From Thiorhodococcus drewsii AZ1 (GTDB lineage Bacteria > Pseudomonadota > Gammaproteobacteria > Chromatiales > Chromatiaceae): a stretch of 64,000 bases of DNA. The stretch covers positions 62,001 to 126,000 of the forward strand of contig NZ_AFWT01000006.1 in assembly GCF_000224065.1 (NCBI RefSeq), read 5' to 3'. The notes beneath the pieces were generated by a model. That model did not search any database. It saw nothing but the letters and a program-made list of their open reading frames with translations, and was not told the DNA's origin. The translations under genes and the position numbers were made by a program. Below, one piece after another: positions 56,213 through 64,000 of this stretch. Position 1 is the stretch's first letter. Every line of letters starts with the position of its first letter.

Positions 56213-59200
56213 GTGGCTTTATCGGTGTGGATTTCGCCGGCCTTGCAGTACGGTGCGCTGGACCCTGGCGAGTCGAAGGCGCGGCAAGGTGCGTTACAGC
56301 GAGCCGTGGTGCAGGCCATCAAGTGGCATTTGTTCGAGGGCGAGGATGCTTACGAGCGTGTGTTGCCCGACTTCGCCGCGAGGCTGAAACCGGAATTTAC
56401 AATCAGTAACGAGGAGCGGCGGGCGGCGCAGCGTCTGTGGCAGGCGTTGCTTCCAGAAGAAGCCACCGCCCCGGCGGCGGTCGCGGAACAGCTGGCTCCC
56501 GATAGCGGCCTGGAACCGGAACCGCAGGATACCCCAGCCCCAGTTCCCGAGCGTATCGAAGCACTTTTCGGCTTCGCCCTGCATACCCTGTGCGCGACCC
56601 TGGCCGGCCAATGGGTCGATGAGCCGAATCCCGATTCGGGCGAGACTGACGATGACGAAAGTAACGACGACGAGACGGACGTTCCCGCGACCTCTGCCGC
56701 ACCGCAGGCGGTCGAATTCGCCCAGGCGGTCGGCGCACTGGTCGATCAACTGCGTCAAGTCACCTGGAAGTGGCAGCGTGATCTGTCGGAGGACGAGCGC
56801 CCCGAGGACGTGGATTGGCGCCTCGTTGCTCACGTTTTGCTCGAAACGCTGCTGGCGACCCTCGACGACTGGTTCAAAGTGAGCACGGGTGAAACGCGCA
56901 AAAGCGGCGGCAAACCCCACACCTTAAAAGTCATCGAGATTAGCCAGTCCGAATTCGCGAAACGCATTGAGAGGCTGCTCAAAACCCTGCCGTTGAGTTT
57001 CTCGCCGCAACCGCTCAAGCAGCCAGTAGCCTACTACCTCGACGATCCGGGTCCGTCGGACGACGAAGCGGACCTGTGCAGCCGTGTCGATCTGATCGAC
57101 TATCGTCAGACCAACAAATTTCTACGCGACGCCCATAGCGACATCCAGTGCCGGAAACATCGCTCCCCGAACTTTCAGCGTTATGTCGCGGCGATCAATG
57201 TGCAGCAGGCCGTTCACTGGCGGATCAATCGCCCGCTGTTGCAGTGGACGCAACAGCTGATTGCCTTGGTCAACGCGCCCCCCGCGAACGACGATGACGC
57301 ATCCTTGCGGGACTGGATCAAAGACCATCTTTATCGCCCCCGCCCTGCCAACGGCACGCGCAAAACCTTCGAGCGGCCCGCTGAGTTTCTCGACAATCCG
57401 CTCGCCAGCCGCGCGCTCGACGAACTCTGTCCGAGCGATCCGCTGGTCGACCCACCAACCTTTTATCTGCCGTGGAAGGCTGACTATCGTGGGCGGATCT
57501 ATCCCCAGACCTCTTGGCTCACCCCGCAGGGCGGCGATCTGCAACGGGGCTTACTGGAGTTTGCGCGGGGTCAGGTGCTCAATGAATCGGGCGTGCATGC
57601 CCTGCGTCGGCACGGGGCCAATCTGGTCGAGCGTTCGCGCCTGCTGACCGATCTCGGGATCAGCGACCGTCAGGTTGTGACGCTGAACGAGCGCGAACGC
57701 TGGACGCGTGACCATGAAGCCGCCATCCTCGCCAGCGCCGCCGACCCGCTCGCCGAACCCTTCTGGCGCGACGTGGCCGATAAGCCGATGCAGTTTCTGG
57801 CCTTTTGTCTGGCCTACCGGCAATGGAAGCAGCATCCCGACGCACGCATCCATCTTCCGGTGCAGATCGACGGCACCTGCAATGGCATCCAGCACATCGC
57901 CGCCTTGACCGGCAATCGGGAGCTCGCCGAGGCGGTCAACGTGCTGCCGCGCGCCAATGATCTGCCGGCGGATATCTACAGCGAATTGGCCGAGGCAGCA
58001 CTGAAGACCCTGGGGCACCTGCCCATCCCCAAGGGACAGGCCCGCCATCGTCATGGACTGGAGTGGGGCGATGCCTGGCTGGCGACGGACGCCGCCCCCG
58101 GTGCCTGGCTCAACCGCAAGACAGCCAAAAGGGTGGTGATGACCATCCCCTATGGTGCCGGCCGCAGCGCCCAGGCGGGCGCGGTGCTGGAGGCGATCGA
58201 GAAAAGGCTCATCGAGGTTTGGGATGAGCGCCCACCGGATGAATCCAAGCTCACCGCGTTGGTTGAGTGGACAAACGCCGCATCGGCGCGCAAGGATTTC
58301 GTGCGAAAGTGTACCAAGGGCTTATTCGTCGAAGCACGCCAGGCCGCGTTTCCCAAGCAGGACGAACACTCGTCGATCTCGATTCGTGTCAGCAAGCCGG
58401 AACCGAAGGGGAAGGGAAAGGGATCCAGGAAAACGCGCGCCAAGCCGGACACCGAGGAAACCTGGACCCCGGAGCGCGCCGAGTGGGAGCGTCTGCGCAC
58501 CTTTGGCGCCTATGTGGCGCGCGTCTTGGTCGAGCAGCTGCGTGGCGCGCTCGATAGGAACTACCGCGGGATCGGCGAATTTTCCAACTGGCTGGGAGAG
58601 GTCGCCGAATCGGTCTCGTTTCCTCAATGGACGAAGGAGCAGCGCAAAAAGATCGATGACGCGAAGACGCAGTGCAAAAAAAAAGAGGCCGAAAAATTTG
58701 AAGAAAAGCCTGACTGCCTGGGATTGCCTTTGATCTGGCTGACGCCGCTCGGTTTCCCGGTGGTTCAAAACAAGTTCGCATCCGCGAGAACGAGCGTCAG
58801 CGCCCGGATCGGCGGACAGGCGGTCAAGATCGACGTGCGGCGTCTGACCGAAGAGGTCGATCCACAAAAACAACGCGCCGCCCTGCTGCCCAATCTGATC
58901 CACAGTTTGGATGCGACCCATCTGATGCTGACGCTGCTGGAGGCCAAGGCGCGCGAGGTGCATGACATCGGCAGTATTCACGACTGTCTGCTGTGCCATC
59001 CGAATCAGGCCGAGACCCTGGCGCAGGTGGTGCGCCAAACCTTTGCCGAGCTTTATGCGCCGTATAAGAACGGAGATCCGCCCGGGCCGCTGACGGACTG
59101 GTACAGTTGGATGCAAAAGGCGGTTGCGTTGCGCACGCTGCCGCGTCGGGGCGAGGTCAACACAGCGCTGAAATATCCGGGCGGACAGACCGAGCTCGAT

Positions 59201-59431
59201 CTCAGGCATGAGGCAGACTCAGGCAAGCAAGAAGCGCGGGACGCGCTTTTATGGCTGGCCGCTATCCGCAGCGATGACCTGCCGTCGTCTGAGCGTTTCC
59301 TGTTCGCGTCGCTGCTGGACCTGGCGACGGCCTTGATAACGCCCGCACCGTCGCCGGATCTGCCCGAGCCGCCCGTTTCCGCTGCGCTGCCTTTGAGCGA
59401 AAGCGCCATCTCGCCCTATTTCTTCTCCTGA
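56213..59431 (+). CDS. T7-type single-subunit DNA-dependent RNA polymerase
   Basis: This 1072-residue protein has the conserved motifs of T7/mitochondrial RNA polymerases in order. They are INVQQAVHWRINRPLLQW, LPWKADYRGRIYPQTSWLTP, LPVQIDGTCNGIQHIAALTG, TAKRVVMTIPYGAG, LLPNLIHSLDATHLMLTLL and GSIHDCLLCHP. Catalytic D553, K639, Y647, H923 and D924 match the T7 residues D537, K631, Y639, H811 and D812. It is longer than T7 (883) because of an acidic N-terminal segment (ETDDDESNDDETDV) and basic insertions (KPEPKGKGKGSRKTRAKP). The GTG start at 56213 follows GGAGG; an in-frame GTG at 56144 is the alternative. It begins an operon with CARF and Cas genes and does not sit in a phage. Confidence 0.93.
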   Translation: MALSVWISPALQYGALDPGESKARQGALQRAVVQAIKWHLFEGEDAYERVLPDFAARLKPEFTISNEERRAAQRLWQALLPEEATAPAAVAEQLAPDSGLEPEPQDTPAPVPERIEALFGFALHTLCATLAGQWVDEPNPDSGETDDDESNDDETDVPATSAAPQAVEFAQAVGALVDQLRQVTWKWQRDLSEDERPEDVDWRLVAHVLLETLLATLDDWFKVSTGETRKSGGKPHTLKVIEISQSEFAKRIERLLKTLPLSFSPQPLKQPVAYYLDDPGPSDDEADLCSRVDLIDYRQTNKFLRDAHSDIQCRKHRSPNFQRYVAAINVQQAVHWRINRPLLQWTQQLIALVNAPPANDDDASLRDWIKDHLYRPRPANGTRKTFERPAEFLDNPLASRALDELCPSDPLVDPPTFYLPWKADYRGRIYPQTSWLTPQGGDLQRGLLEFARGQVLNESGVHALRRHGANLVERSRLLTDLGISDRQVVTLNERERWTRDHEAAILASAADPLAEPFWRDVADKPMQFLAFCLAYRQWKQHPDARIHLPVQIDGTCNGIQHIAALTGNRELAEAVNVLPRANDLPADIYSELAEAALKTLGHLPIPKGQARHRHGLEWGDAWLATDAAPGAWLNRKTAKRVVMTIPYGAGRSAQAGAVLEAIEKRLIEVWDERPPDESKLTALVEWTNAASARKDFVRKCTKGLFVEARQAAFPKQDEHSSISIRVSKPEPKGKGKGSRKTRAKPDTEETWTPERAEWERLRTFGAYVARVLVEQLRGALDRNYRGIGEFSNWLGEVAESVSFPQWTKEQRKKIDDAKTQCKKKEAEKFEEKPDCLGLPLIWLTPLGFPVVQNKFASARTSVSARIGGQAVKIDVRRLTEEVDPQKQRAALLPNLIHSLDATHLMLTLLEAKAREVHDIGSIHDCLLCHPNQAETLAQVVRQTFAELYAPYKNGDPPGPLTDWYSWMQKAVALRTLPRRGEVNTALKYPGGQTELDLRHEADSGKQEARDALLWLAAIRSDDLPSSERFLFASLLDLATALITPAPSPDLPEPPVSAALPLSESAISPYFFS

Positions 59432-59441
59432 TGGATCGCTC

Positions 59442-60968
59442 ATGGCCCGCCAACCGACCCGGTTGATCCTGTCCTTCATCGGCAAGACCGACCTCGATTT
59501 TCTCCAGCCCAAAGGAGACGATTTAAGTCCGATCCGCCGTCTGTTGAAAGCGGTGCTCGATCGCGATTCCGAACTTCAGCGCAAACGCCACATTGCTGCG
59601 CAAAACACGGTGTTAGTGCTGTTCGACGACGATCCGGATGGATGCAATGAGCGTGCCGAGTTCTGTGATCGACTGCGCGAGCAGTTGCCGGAAGTTGGTT
59701 TGAGCGGAATGGAATTGAAGCGCTATCCCGTGAGCCTGAAAGGTCCGACCGATCTATCCGCGCTCTATGAACAGGTGTGGGCGGCTATTCCGACTTCGAA
59801 GCCGGACTGCGCCGATGAAGTCGTCTTCCATGTGACCTCGGGGACGCCGGCGATGCATTTGACGCTGATGCTGGCCGCGCAAAGTTTGCGCCTGGACGAG
59901 GCACGGCTGTTCGAGACCTCGCGCGAACAGGGTGTGCGCGAGCTGCATCCGCCCTATGCCTTGGCGCTGCGCCGAAAACGCGAGCGCGAGCGGGTGGCGT
60001 ATCGAAGCCCGGGGTCGCTGTCTGATGCGGCGCGCAAGGGATTGCTCAAGGAGATCGTGGTGGAGGATACAATGGCCGCAAGCGCCTACGCCGCGCTGTA
60101 CAAAGCCGCAAGCAACCGTAAGCAACCTCAGCGTGTGCTGATGCTGATCTGCGGCCCGACCGGCAGCGGCAAGTGGCGCGCATGTCAACAGTTTGCCGAG
60201 TGGCGCACTCCCGGCAGCGTGAGCAATCCCGAGAAACATGCGGACAAAGCAAGTCAGCTCGCGATCTGGAGCAATCTCGCCTACTGCCCGGAACTTCCGG
60301 AGGGGGCAACCCTGCTGATCCGCTGGCTCGATGCCTGGCCGGAGTCGGCCTTGCGAATGCTGGCCCAACTGGCGGATGAACGCTCCGATCTGGCGATCGC
60401 CGCGACCCTGCGTACCGACCGCTTGCCGGCTGGCGCGCTTGCCACTCTGGCGTGTGATGGATTGCGCGGCGCCGTGTCTGTTGACTTGCCCGCGCTGAGC
60501 GTGCGATCCGATGTGGTCGCGTTGGCTGAGTCGCTGGCGCGCCAACTCGGCATCCTCGACGGCAAGCTCAAGGAGCGTCTTCAGTATGATCTCTTGACCG
60601 ATGTCTTCCCGCGCAATCTGCATGATCTCAAGGGACTGCTGGCTACCGCTAACGCGCGCAGTCCAAGCGCCCATCCCGAGCGCAAGGCCTATCTGCAAGC
60701 GCGCGAGTTGCGCGATACGCGGCGTCTGCTCGATGAAGCCTGGCAGGTGGCCGCCGGCATGGATTTCGGGCCGGAGGGGCATCGGCTCGACGATGTCCTC
60801 AATGCCATCCGCACGGCGGTTGTGCGGCGAGCGCGGACCGAAGGGCGCAGTCAGAAACAAGTGGGGGAATTGCTCGGCCTCAGTCAATCGACCGTGTCGG
60901 ATTTCCTCAAAATCGAATTGGATCCACGTCTCTGGCCCAGTCTTCGTGACGCCGATCATGCCGACTGA
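59442..60968 (+). CDS. CARF-ATPase-HTH protein (RtcR-like layout)
   Basis: The 508-residue protein starts 10 bp after the polymerase. Residues 1-185 look like a CARF domain: LILSFIGKTDLDFLQ at the start and VVFHVTSGTPAMHLTLMLAA at 127-146 as the ligand-loop motif. A P-loop ATPase follows, with GPTGSGK at 238-244 and LLIRWLDAWPESALRML where Walker B is expected. No GAFTGA sigma-54 loop is visible. The C-terminus has an HTH (RSQKQVGELLGLSQSTVSDF). RtcR has CARF-AAA-HTH order, but this ATPase is divergent. It is probably a cyclic-nucleotide-sensing regulator. Confidence 0.75.
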   Translation: MARQPTRLILSFIGKTDLDFLQPKGDDLSPIRRLLKAVLDRDSELQRKRHIAAQNTVLVLFDDDPDGCNERAEFCDRLREQLPEVGLSGMELKRYPVSLKGPTDLSALYEQVWAAIPTSKPDCADEVVFHVTSGTPAMHLTLMLAAQSLRLDEARLFETSREQGVRELHPPYALALRRKRERERVAYRSPGSLSDAARKGLLKEIVVEDTMAASAYAALYKAASNRKQPQRVLMLICGPTGSGKWRACQQFAEWRTPGSVSNPEKHADKASQLAIWSNLAYCPELPEGATLLIRWLDAWPESALRMLAQLADERSDLAIAATLRTDRLPAGALATLACDGLRGAVSVDLPALSVRSDVVALAESLARQLGILDGKLKERLQYDLLTDVFPRNLHDLKGLLATANARSPSAHPERKAYLQARELRDTRRLLDEAWQVAAGMDFGPEGHRLDDVLNAIRTAVVRRARTEGRSQKQVGELLGLSQSTVSDFLKIELDPRLWPSLRDADHAD

Positions 60969-61854
60969 GCGCCCACCAGAGATCCGTGGTGCGCGCGATT
61001 TGGCGGCCTTGTGGCGTGCCCTGCCGGCGGCGGTGCTCGCCTATCCCGTGACGGCCTATCCACCACATGTTGGACTGGCCGCACTCAGCGATACCCTGCG
61101 CGCCCGCGCCTGGCGCGAGCACTGCGCAGCGACCACGCTGGAGAGCTGCGCGGAGCAGGGGCGCGACTGTGCCCGTCTCGGACGCTGCCGTGCCGATGCG
61201 CTTTTTCCGATGAAGCTCGGCGGTGGCGCACCGTCCTGGCGTATGGCCACGTTCTTCGTGCGTTGGCGCCCGGCACTTGAGCAACTGCATCTGATCGCGC
61301 TCGGCGCGGCGGCGTGCGACTCGATCGGCTGGGCGGCGCGTTGTCTGCGTGAGCGTCATAGTTTGGAAGGAGCCGTGCCGTTGGCGGTTGCGACGCTGGC
61401 GGATCTGGAATTGACGAATGCGACCCGCTGGGAATTGACCTTCGTCACGCCCTGGCTGGTCGGTAAGGGCCGGCCGGATGCCGACGCTCCCCCGGATGTC
61501 GAAACCCTGGCCCACGAGTTGCGCAAGGCGATGCGCCTGCGCGCCCACAAGCTGACCCCTCTGTGCCTCAATGACGAGCGCGTTCAGCGTCTGAGCGCGC
61601 ATCTGGCCCATCATGTCGCCGAGGCGCTGCTGTCAGGAGGCTTGAGCGTCGAGAGCGCCGAGATCGAGCCTGAGCCGCTGACATTGGCGAGTCGGGGCAA
61701 CGGGGCGAGCTTTACGGCGCTCACCTGGAGCGGACGCGCGATTCTGCGCGTGAAGCCAGCCGTGCTGCCCTGGCTGAGTCTGATCGCGCTCGGCGGGGGC
61801 GGTGAAAACGCGGACAAGGGGTTTGGAGCTATCGAGCTGACCCCGTTGGATTGA
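60958..61854 (+). CDS. cas6: Cas6-like RAMP endoribonuclease
   Basis: The 298-residue protein overlaps the preceding gene by 11 bp. The C-terminal half has the RAMP layout of Cas6 (PF10040 type): WELTFVTPWLVGKGRPDA, ETLAHELRKAMRLRAHKL and the terminal glycine loop GGGGENADKGFGAIEL. A cysteine pattern near residue 60 (C-x7-C-x4-C) in the N-terminal half is unusual and could bind metal. It would process crRNA for the Cas10-like complex downstream. The start at 60958 is chosen because it begins the protein just inside the upstream stop. Confidence 0.7.
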   Translation: MPTERPPEIRGARDLAALWRALPAAVLAYPVTAYPPHVGLAALSDTLRARAWREHCAATTLESCAEQGRDCARLGRCRADALFPMKLGGGAPSWRMATFFVRWRPALEQLHLIALGAAACDSIGWAARCLRERHSLEGAVPLAVATLADLELTNATRWELTFVTPWLVGKGRPDADAPPDVETLAHELRKAMRLRAHKLTPLCLNDERVQRLSAHLAHHVAEALLSGGLSVESAEIEPEPLTLASRGNGASFTALTWSGRAILRVKPAVLPWLSLIALGGGGENADKGFGAIELTPLD

Positions 61855-61880
61855 ATCAACCGTTGTGGCTGGAGACAGGT

Positions 61881-63557
61881 ATGCGTTGGCTGTGGTTGAT
61901 TTCGATTGGCGTGACCGATGTGCAGTTTCCAGTTTGGACTCAGGATAAATACGGTTGCTGGATCGGACCCTATCGCTTCGAGTGCGGGCGTGCTGGCATC
62001 CGCACGGTACATGAAGGTCTGCTAGCCCTGTTGGACAAGGGGCGCATCCGTTTCGATGCCGAATTGCCACGTCCGATCAGTCGCGAGGTGATGCGTGATT
62101 TGCGCCTCGACTTCATGGTTAAGCCTGAGATTGGCGATTTTGCCGCCGCAGTTCACTGCGCTAATCGGCCCGACGCCTTCCGCATCGACGAGCAGACCAA
62201 CGAGATCCCCAACCCTCGAGCCTCGACGCTGCCGCTTTACTGTCCGAAGATCGAGCCGCTGGTGACTAAGGCACGCGAGATCTTCGCCGATCACGCGGTC
62301 TCGGTGTTGGTGCTCAACACACGGCGCGTCGAGAATTTCGGCAGAGAGTCGCGCGATGAGCCGATCGCCTCCGGTCCTTTGGTCTCGCGCTATCTGGCTG
62401 AACGTCTCGGGCTGAACTGGTTGGACAGCACGGGACGGATCCCGGAGTTTTTCGGCTCGGGCATCGCGACCTGGATCGACATTCTCGTCGATCATGAGGC
62501 CATGGAGGATCCCGAGGCGCAGGGCCAAGTTGTCGCTCGCCTGAACGAGGGGCTGCGCATCTGGAGCGGAGGTGGGCGGGATGAGCCGCGTATTCTCGTG
62601 ACCACCAGCGGCGGCATGCCGCTGCTCAAGCCGCTCATTGAGCGAGTGCCCGCGACTCGCTTCGGTCATCGGAGCGTCGAACTGCTCGATCAGCCGGAAA
62701 GGGGTGCCGACGCCATCACCTCGGCATTGAGCTATGCGGAGCGGGTCGCCGAGCGCGAGACCCTGCGTTTCCACTGCGTCGAGGCTCTGCGTCAAGGCGA
62801 CTATGCAGGCGCCTATGGGCTGGCGCGCCGGTCGAGCGATCATCCTTGGGCGACCGAGGTCCGCGAGCGCTTGGGGTCCTTGCTGGAGTTTCCGGGCCGC
62901 GCGATCTGTCTTGGGGGGCAGCCACTTGCGCCTTTTGCCCTGCACGCATGCCAGGTCGAGATGCGCTTGTGCATGGGCGATATCGTCGGCGCCTTGCTGC
63001 GCCTTGGTCCCTTCATCGAATCGGCTGTCTGGAACCTCATTGCCAGCGATGCGCGGATCCAGGCGCTTGGCGTGTCGCTGGATCGGGCGAACGAATCCCT
63101 GACAGGCGCGATCCCTAATGATCATGCGTTGTTTTCGCGTCAAACTCCGCTGCTTGAAATACCCAAGAAGAGTCTTGGATCCGATCCTCGGTATTCGGTG
63201 AGAAACTTGACTTTCGAGTGGCCCAAGTGGCTGGTAGAACCGGAAGGCGGGCAGCGATCCGCTGCGCTCGCGCTCATTGATGTGTGTGTTGCCTACAACC
63301 GTGAGCGGGAGGGGCTCAATCCGCGACAGTACCGAAATCTGCTGGCGCATGGCTCGGATCAGGCGATCGATGTGAGCAAGATAGGTGGCTGCCTGCAGAG
63401 CAGTGGCTTGATTGCATCGCCCGGGTGGCGTTTCGGCGAGAACTTTCTGGGCACCGATTTGATCAAGGCGCTCTTTGCCAAGCTTGGCGCCGATGATCTG
63501 AGCGTCGCCATGAATGGCTATCTGAACGATAGCCTGAATCGGGTCATCGAGGGATAG
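61881..63557 (+). CDS. CARF-HEPN ribonuclease (Csm6/Csx1-like)
   Basis: The 558-residue protein has a CARF-like N-terminal half with RILVTTSGGMPLLKPLIERV (about residues 236-255). A C-terminal HEPN domain carries R485-x4-H490 in QYRNLLAHGS. This is the layout of RNases activated by cyclic oligoadenylate. GGAG lies 6 nt before the ATG at 61881. It is in one operon with the polymerase, the CARF-ATPase, Cas6 and Cas10-like genes, and 6 bp separate it from the last. Confidence 0.82.
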   Translation: MRWLWLISIGVTDVQFPVWTQDKYGCWIGPYRFECGRAGIRTVHEGLLALLDKGRIRFDAELPRPISREVMRDLRLDFMVKPEIGDFAAAVHCANRPDAFRIDEQTNEIPNPRASTLPLYCPKIEPLVTKAREIFADHAVSVLVLNTRRVENFGRESRDEPIASGPLVSRYLAERLGLNWLDSTGRIPEFFGSGIATWIDILVDHEAMEDPEAQGQVVARLNEGLRIWSGGGRDEPRILVTTSGGMPLLKPLIERVPATRFGHRSVELLDQPERGADAITSALSYAERVAERETLRFHCVEALRQGDYAGAYGLARRSSDHPWATEVRERLGSLLEFPGRAICLGGQPLAPFALHACQVEMRLCMGDIVGALLRLGPFIESAVWNLIASDARIQALGVSLDRANESLTGAIPNDHALFSRQTPLLEIPKKSLGSDPRYSVRNLTFEWPKWLVEPEGGQRSAALALIDVCVAYNREREGLNPRQYRNLLAHGSDQAIDVSKIGGCLQSSGLIASPGWRFGENFLGTDLIKALFAKLGADDLSVAMNGYLNDSLNRVIEG

Positions 63558-63563
63558 CGACCA

Positions 63564-64000
63564 ATGGTCAAGCTCGAAATCAGTCTCAAGCGTGTTCAGA
63601 CCTTCATCTTCGAGGTGCCGCGTCTCAAGGCTATGCTCGGCGCCAATGCCCTGATCGGGCAGGCCATGCGGCATGAACTGCCGGCGCTGCTGGGTGAGCA
63701 AGGATGCAAGCTCACCTGGCCGACGGGAATCGTTCCTGACTCCGGTGACGATCCATTGAATGGTGACGTGATTGATCCCGACGACCACGATGATCCCGCT
63801 GCGCTGTATCGGCGGGGCATCCTGGCCCGCGACGGCGGACATTTCATCGTGCTGTTCGCCGCTGAGCCAGCGGCCGAGCGCTTCCTTGCGCAGGCCGAGG
63901 CGGTGCTCGCCGAGCGGCTGCCAGGGGTGTCGTACGACGCCCAAATCGAGCCCTTTCCCAAGCCGGGTCAGCATCGGCGCCAGTCGCGCGATCCGCAGGA
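63564..64000 (+). CDS. Cas10-like protein, N-terminal part (cut by window end)
   Basis: The 145 visible residues start VKLEISLKRVQTFIFEVPRL then KAMLGANALIGQAMRHEL, which follows the N-terminal pattern of Cas10/Cmr2-type proteins (VQ-x-F and R-x2-K-A-M-x-G-A). There is no HD motif before it. The palm domains and GGDD would lie beyond the window edge, so cyclase activity cannot be judged. It follows the CARF-HEPN gene by 6 bp. Position next to cas6 and CARF genes supports the call. Confidence 0.62.
   Translation, partial: MVKLEISLKRVQTFIFEVPRLKAMLGANALIGQAMRHELPALLGEQGCKLTWPTGIVPDSGDDPLNGDVIDPDDHDDPAALYRRGILARDGGHFIVLFAAEPAAERFLAQAEAVLAERLPGVSYDAQIEPFPKPGQHRRQSRDPQ

Noticed and set aside
60601-60957. 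Longer upstream start for the Cas6-like gene
   Set aside because: It would overlap the CARF-ATPase gene by over 350 bp; the ATG at 60958 gives normal 11-bp coupling.
59754-60959. 401-codon minus-strand frame opposite the CARF-ATPase gene
   Set aside because: It is a shadow of the plus-strand gene, whose P-loop and HTH are clear.
62022-63974. 650-codon minus-strand frame opposite the CARF-HEPN gene
   Set aside because: The plus-strand gene has CARF and HEPN motifs and operon spacing; the minus-strand frame has no recognisable domain.
1-64000. tRNA, rRNA or attachment sites marking island ends
   Set aside because: I looked for CCA-ended cloverleaf sequence and integrase genes by eye and found none; a dedicated search would be needed to be certain.

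Overview
The window looks like GC-rich gammaproteobacterial DNA. The gene content (SXT/R391-type conjugation genes, Cmr-type and I-B CRISPR-Cas, a PotI remnant, an ISAzo13-type insertion sequence) would suit a purple sulfur bacterium of the Chromatiaceae. That placement is an inference from protein resemblance; no rRNA or housekeeping marker is present to confirm it. Almost everything here is accessory DNA.

Layout. (1) 1-3650: remnant of an integrated island with an unknown protein, a small helix-turn-helix protein and a primase-helicase fusion. (2) About 3970-4385: a frameshifted fragment of a PotI-like polyamine ABC permease, directly followed by (3) a CRISPR array of 86 repeats and 85 spacers (4407-10671). 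It is predicted to be transcribed leftward from a leader at 10672-10844. (4) 10845-19582: a leftward type I-B set in the order cas8b-cas7-cas5-cas3-cas6-cas1-cas2-cas4, preceded by csx16 and an unknown small gene (19661-20316). cas3 carries a REP-like palindrome translated in frame. (5) 20485-21300: a rightward DUF1778/GNAT toxin-antitoxin pair wedged between the two CRISPR operons. (6) 21357-30690: a leftward type III-B operon, cmr1-cmr6 plus a DxTHG CARF-HEPN protein and an NE0113-type CARF protein. Its Cas10 keeps GGDD but has no HD nuclease domain, so signalling to CARF effectors is the likely main output. (7) 31322-52334: part of an SXT/R391-like conjugative element with traF-traH-traG (TraG ends in a lysozyme-like domain), ICE proteins of the DUF2857 and DUF1845 families, an iteron-rich candidate oriT or centromere next to TraK/TraL-like genes, a CobS/DUF3150/CobT-like triad, and an exonuclease/Bet/SSB recombination set. 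A nearly identical 50-bp element lies upstream of both ssb and the cobS-like gene. (8) 52625-55815: a truncated CIA30-like gene, a diguanylate cyclase, and a complete 1307-bp ISAzo13-like element.

(9) 55980-64000 is the most unusual part. Two copies of a 37-38 bp repeat, possibly a minimal CRISPR array, precede a tightly packed rightward operon. It encodes a T7-type single-subunit RNA polymerase with all catalytic residues present, a CARF-ATPase-HTH protein, a Cas6-like RAMP protein, a CARF-HEPN ribonuclease and the start of a Cas10-like protein cut by the window edge. This appears to be a second type III-like CRISPR locus that has taken in a phage-type RNA polymerase and a nucleotide-sensing regulator. 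I do not know of a described system with this composition.

How the parts may work together. The large array probably feeds both the I-B effector (DNA targeting through Cas3) and the III-B complex (RNA sensing, cyclic oligoadenylate signalling), with one Cas6 and one Cas1-2-4 set. In the right-hand locus the same signalling logic is probably coupled to transcription: a Cas10 product would be sensed by the CARF-HEPN nuclease and the CARF-ATPase-HTH protein, and the dedicated polymerase might transcribe crRNA or defence genes.
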